NCBI GenBank assembly: GCA_016295225.1
Contig: JAEDLP010000015.1
Location: forward strand, 1-21,713
Direction: 5' to 3'
DNA length: 21,713 bases
Source of the DNA: Oscillospiraceae bacterium
Lineage (GTDB): Bacteria > Bacillota > Clostridia > Oscillospirales > Oscillospiraceae
Notes under the pieces: model-generated
Databases searched by the model: none
Told to the model about the DNA's origin: nothing
What the model saw: only the letters and a program-made list of their open reading frames with translations
Part shown: positions 20,976-21,713 of the stretch, one piece after another
How positions within the stretch are numbered: the first letter of the stretch is position 1
Layout: each line of letters starts with the position of its first letter
Position numbers and translations under genes: made by a program

Positions 20976-21713
20976 TCGAACAGACAGTCAGCATTGAACG
21001 GATGGAGGAAGCCATCGCCGTTTTCGGTTCCTTTGATGAGAACATCCGCCTCATCGAGAAGGAGCTGGGGGTCCGCGTGGTGGGACGGGACGACCAATTA
21101 AAGATCTCCGGCGAAGCTGAGGCGGTGATGTACGGGACCAAGGTCATCGAGTCCCTCATCGGCCTGTCCGGCCGGGGAGAAGCCATCAACGAGCAGACCA
21201 TCCGCTATCTCATCCAGCTGGTGAAGTCGGGCAACGAAGACAAGATCCAGACGCTGGCTGCCGACGTGCTCTGCGTCACCGCCAAGGGCAAGCCCATCAA
21301 GGCCAAGACCGTGGGCCAGAAGAAGTATATCGAGGCCATCCAGAAGAACACCATCACCCTGGGTGTGGGTCCGGCCGGTACCGGCAAGACCTACCTGGCC
21401 GTGGCCGCCGCCGTGGCCGACTTCCGGGCCAAGAAGGTCAATCGGATCATCCTCACCCGACCCGCGGTGGAGGCCGGCGAGCACCTGGGCTTCCTGCCCG
21501 GCGACCTCCAGAGCAAGGTGGACCCCTACCTGCGGCCCCTGTACGACGCCCTCTTTGAGATGCTGGGAGCCGAGAGCTACGCCAAGTATGTGGAGCGGGG
21601 CAACATCGAGGTGGCCCCCCTGGCCTACATGCGCGGCCGCACCCTGGATGACTCCTTTATCATCCTGGACGAGGCCCAGAACACCTCCCGGGAGCAGATG
21701 AAGATGTTCCTGA
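20972..21713 (+). CDS. phoH: PhoH family ATPase (3' truncated by window edge)
   Basis: This is a PhoH-like P-loop ATPase; 247 codons are visible before the right edge. An N-terminal region of about 110 residues is followed by the ATPase domain, with Walker A GPAGTGKT (133-140), the TRPAVEAGE.LGFLPG segment, and Walker B IILDEAQNTSREQMKMFL at the very end. The start overlaps the yqfD stop by four bases. The neighbourhood yqfC-yqfD-phoH is conserved in spore-formers and usually continues with a 7TM-HD phosphodiesterase (yqfF) and the rRNA-maturation endonuclease ybeY, which I would expect just outside the window. The exact cellular role of PhoH is unsettled; a link to RNA processing is suspected. 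Confidence 0.95.
   Translation, partial: MIEQTVSIERMEEAIAVFGSFDENIRLIEKELGVRVVGRDDQLKISGEAEAVMYGTKVIESLIGLSGRGEAINEQTIRYLIQLVKSGNEDKIQTLAADVLCVTAKGKPIKAKTVGQKKYIEAIQKNTITLGVGPAGTGKTYLAVAAAVADFRAKKVNRIILTRPAVEAGEHLGFLPGDLQSKVDPYLRPLYDALFEMLGAESYAKYVERGNIEVAPLAYMRGRTLDDSFIILDEAQNTSREQMKMFL

Overview
The window looks like a chromosomal segment of a GC-rich, spore-forming anaerobic member of the Clostridia. An Oscillospiraceae-like gut bacterium is my inference. The grounds are purine-rich Shine-Dalgarno sites, the sporulation pair yqfC-yqfD followed by phoH, strictly anaerobic Fe-S protein families, and a split clostridial-style TCA arm. No rRNA, tRNA, CRISPR array, insertion sequence or phage gene was seen. 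Both edges cut genes: modA on the left and phoH on the right.

Region 1 (2-10253, + strand) is a molybdenum/selenium block. It holds the molybdate transporter modA(partial)-modB-modC, a MoeA/MogA-fold molybdopterin-binding protein with a C-terminal cysteine cluster, and xdhC, a chaperone that handles Moco for molybdenum hydroxylases. xdhC appears to have its own promoter and terminator. A new promoter then drives selD-yedF-DUF3343-activase-cysteine desulfurase-double-cubane-type dehydratase-DUF3343, with most genes overlapping or abutting. Region 2 (10317-12721, - strand) is a convergent Moco biosynthesis operon, moaC-moaA-MOSC-mog. The two blocks meet at a symmetrical bidirectional terminator. 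Together they cover molybdate uptake, pterin synthesis, metal insertion and handling, selenium activation (selenophosphate), a possible persulfide/perselenide relay (desulfurase plus TusA-like YedF), and an ATP-driven low-potential electron module (activase plus double-cubane protein). The best overall reading, which is inference, is a maturation island for selenium-dependent molybdenum enzymes. The enzyme itself is not in the window.

Region 3 (12846-18116) is a TCA-arm cluster. A YbhJ-type aconitase/hydratase and a eukaryote-like type II isocitrate dehydrogenase are encoded on the minus strand, divergent from a 460-residue citrate synthase on the plus strand. Together they would convert oxaloacetate and acetyl-CoA to 2-oxoglutarate. 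The dehydrogenase has Asp where NADP enzymes of this family have Arg. The shared upstream region contains several dyads.

Region 4 (18117-21713, + strand) holds two unrecognised small membrane proteins, a terminator, and then yqfC-yqfD-phoH, the start of a conserved Firmicutes sporulation/RNA-maturation cluster.

The most interesting candidate for an undescribed system is the seven-gene selD-to-DUF3343 operon, in which a cysteine desulfurase sits between the double-cubane protein and its ATP-dependent reductase, and two DUF3343 proteins are present.
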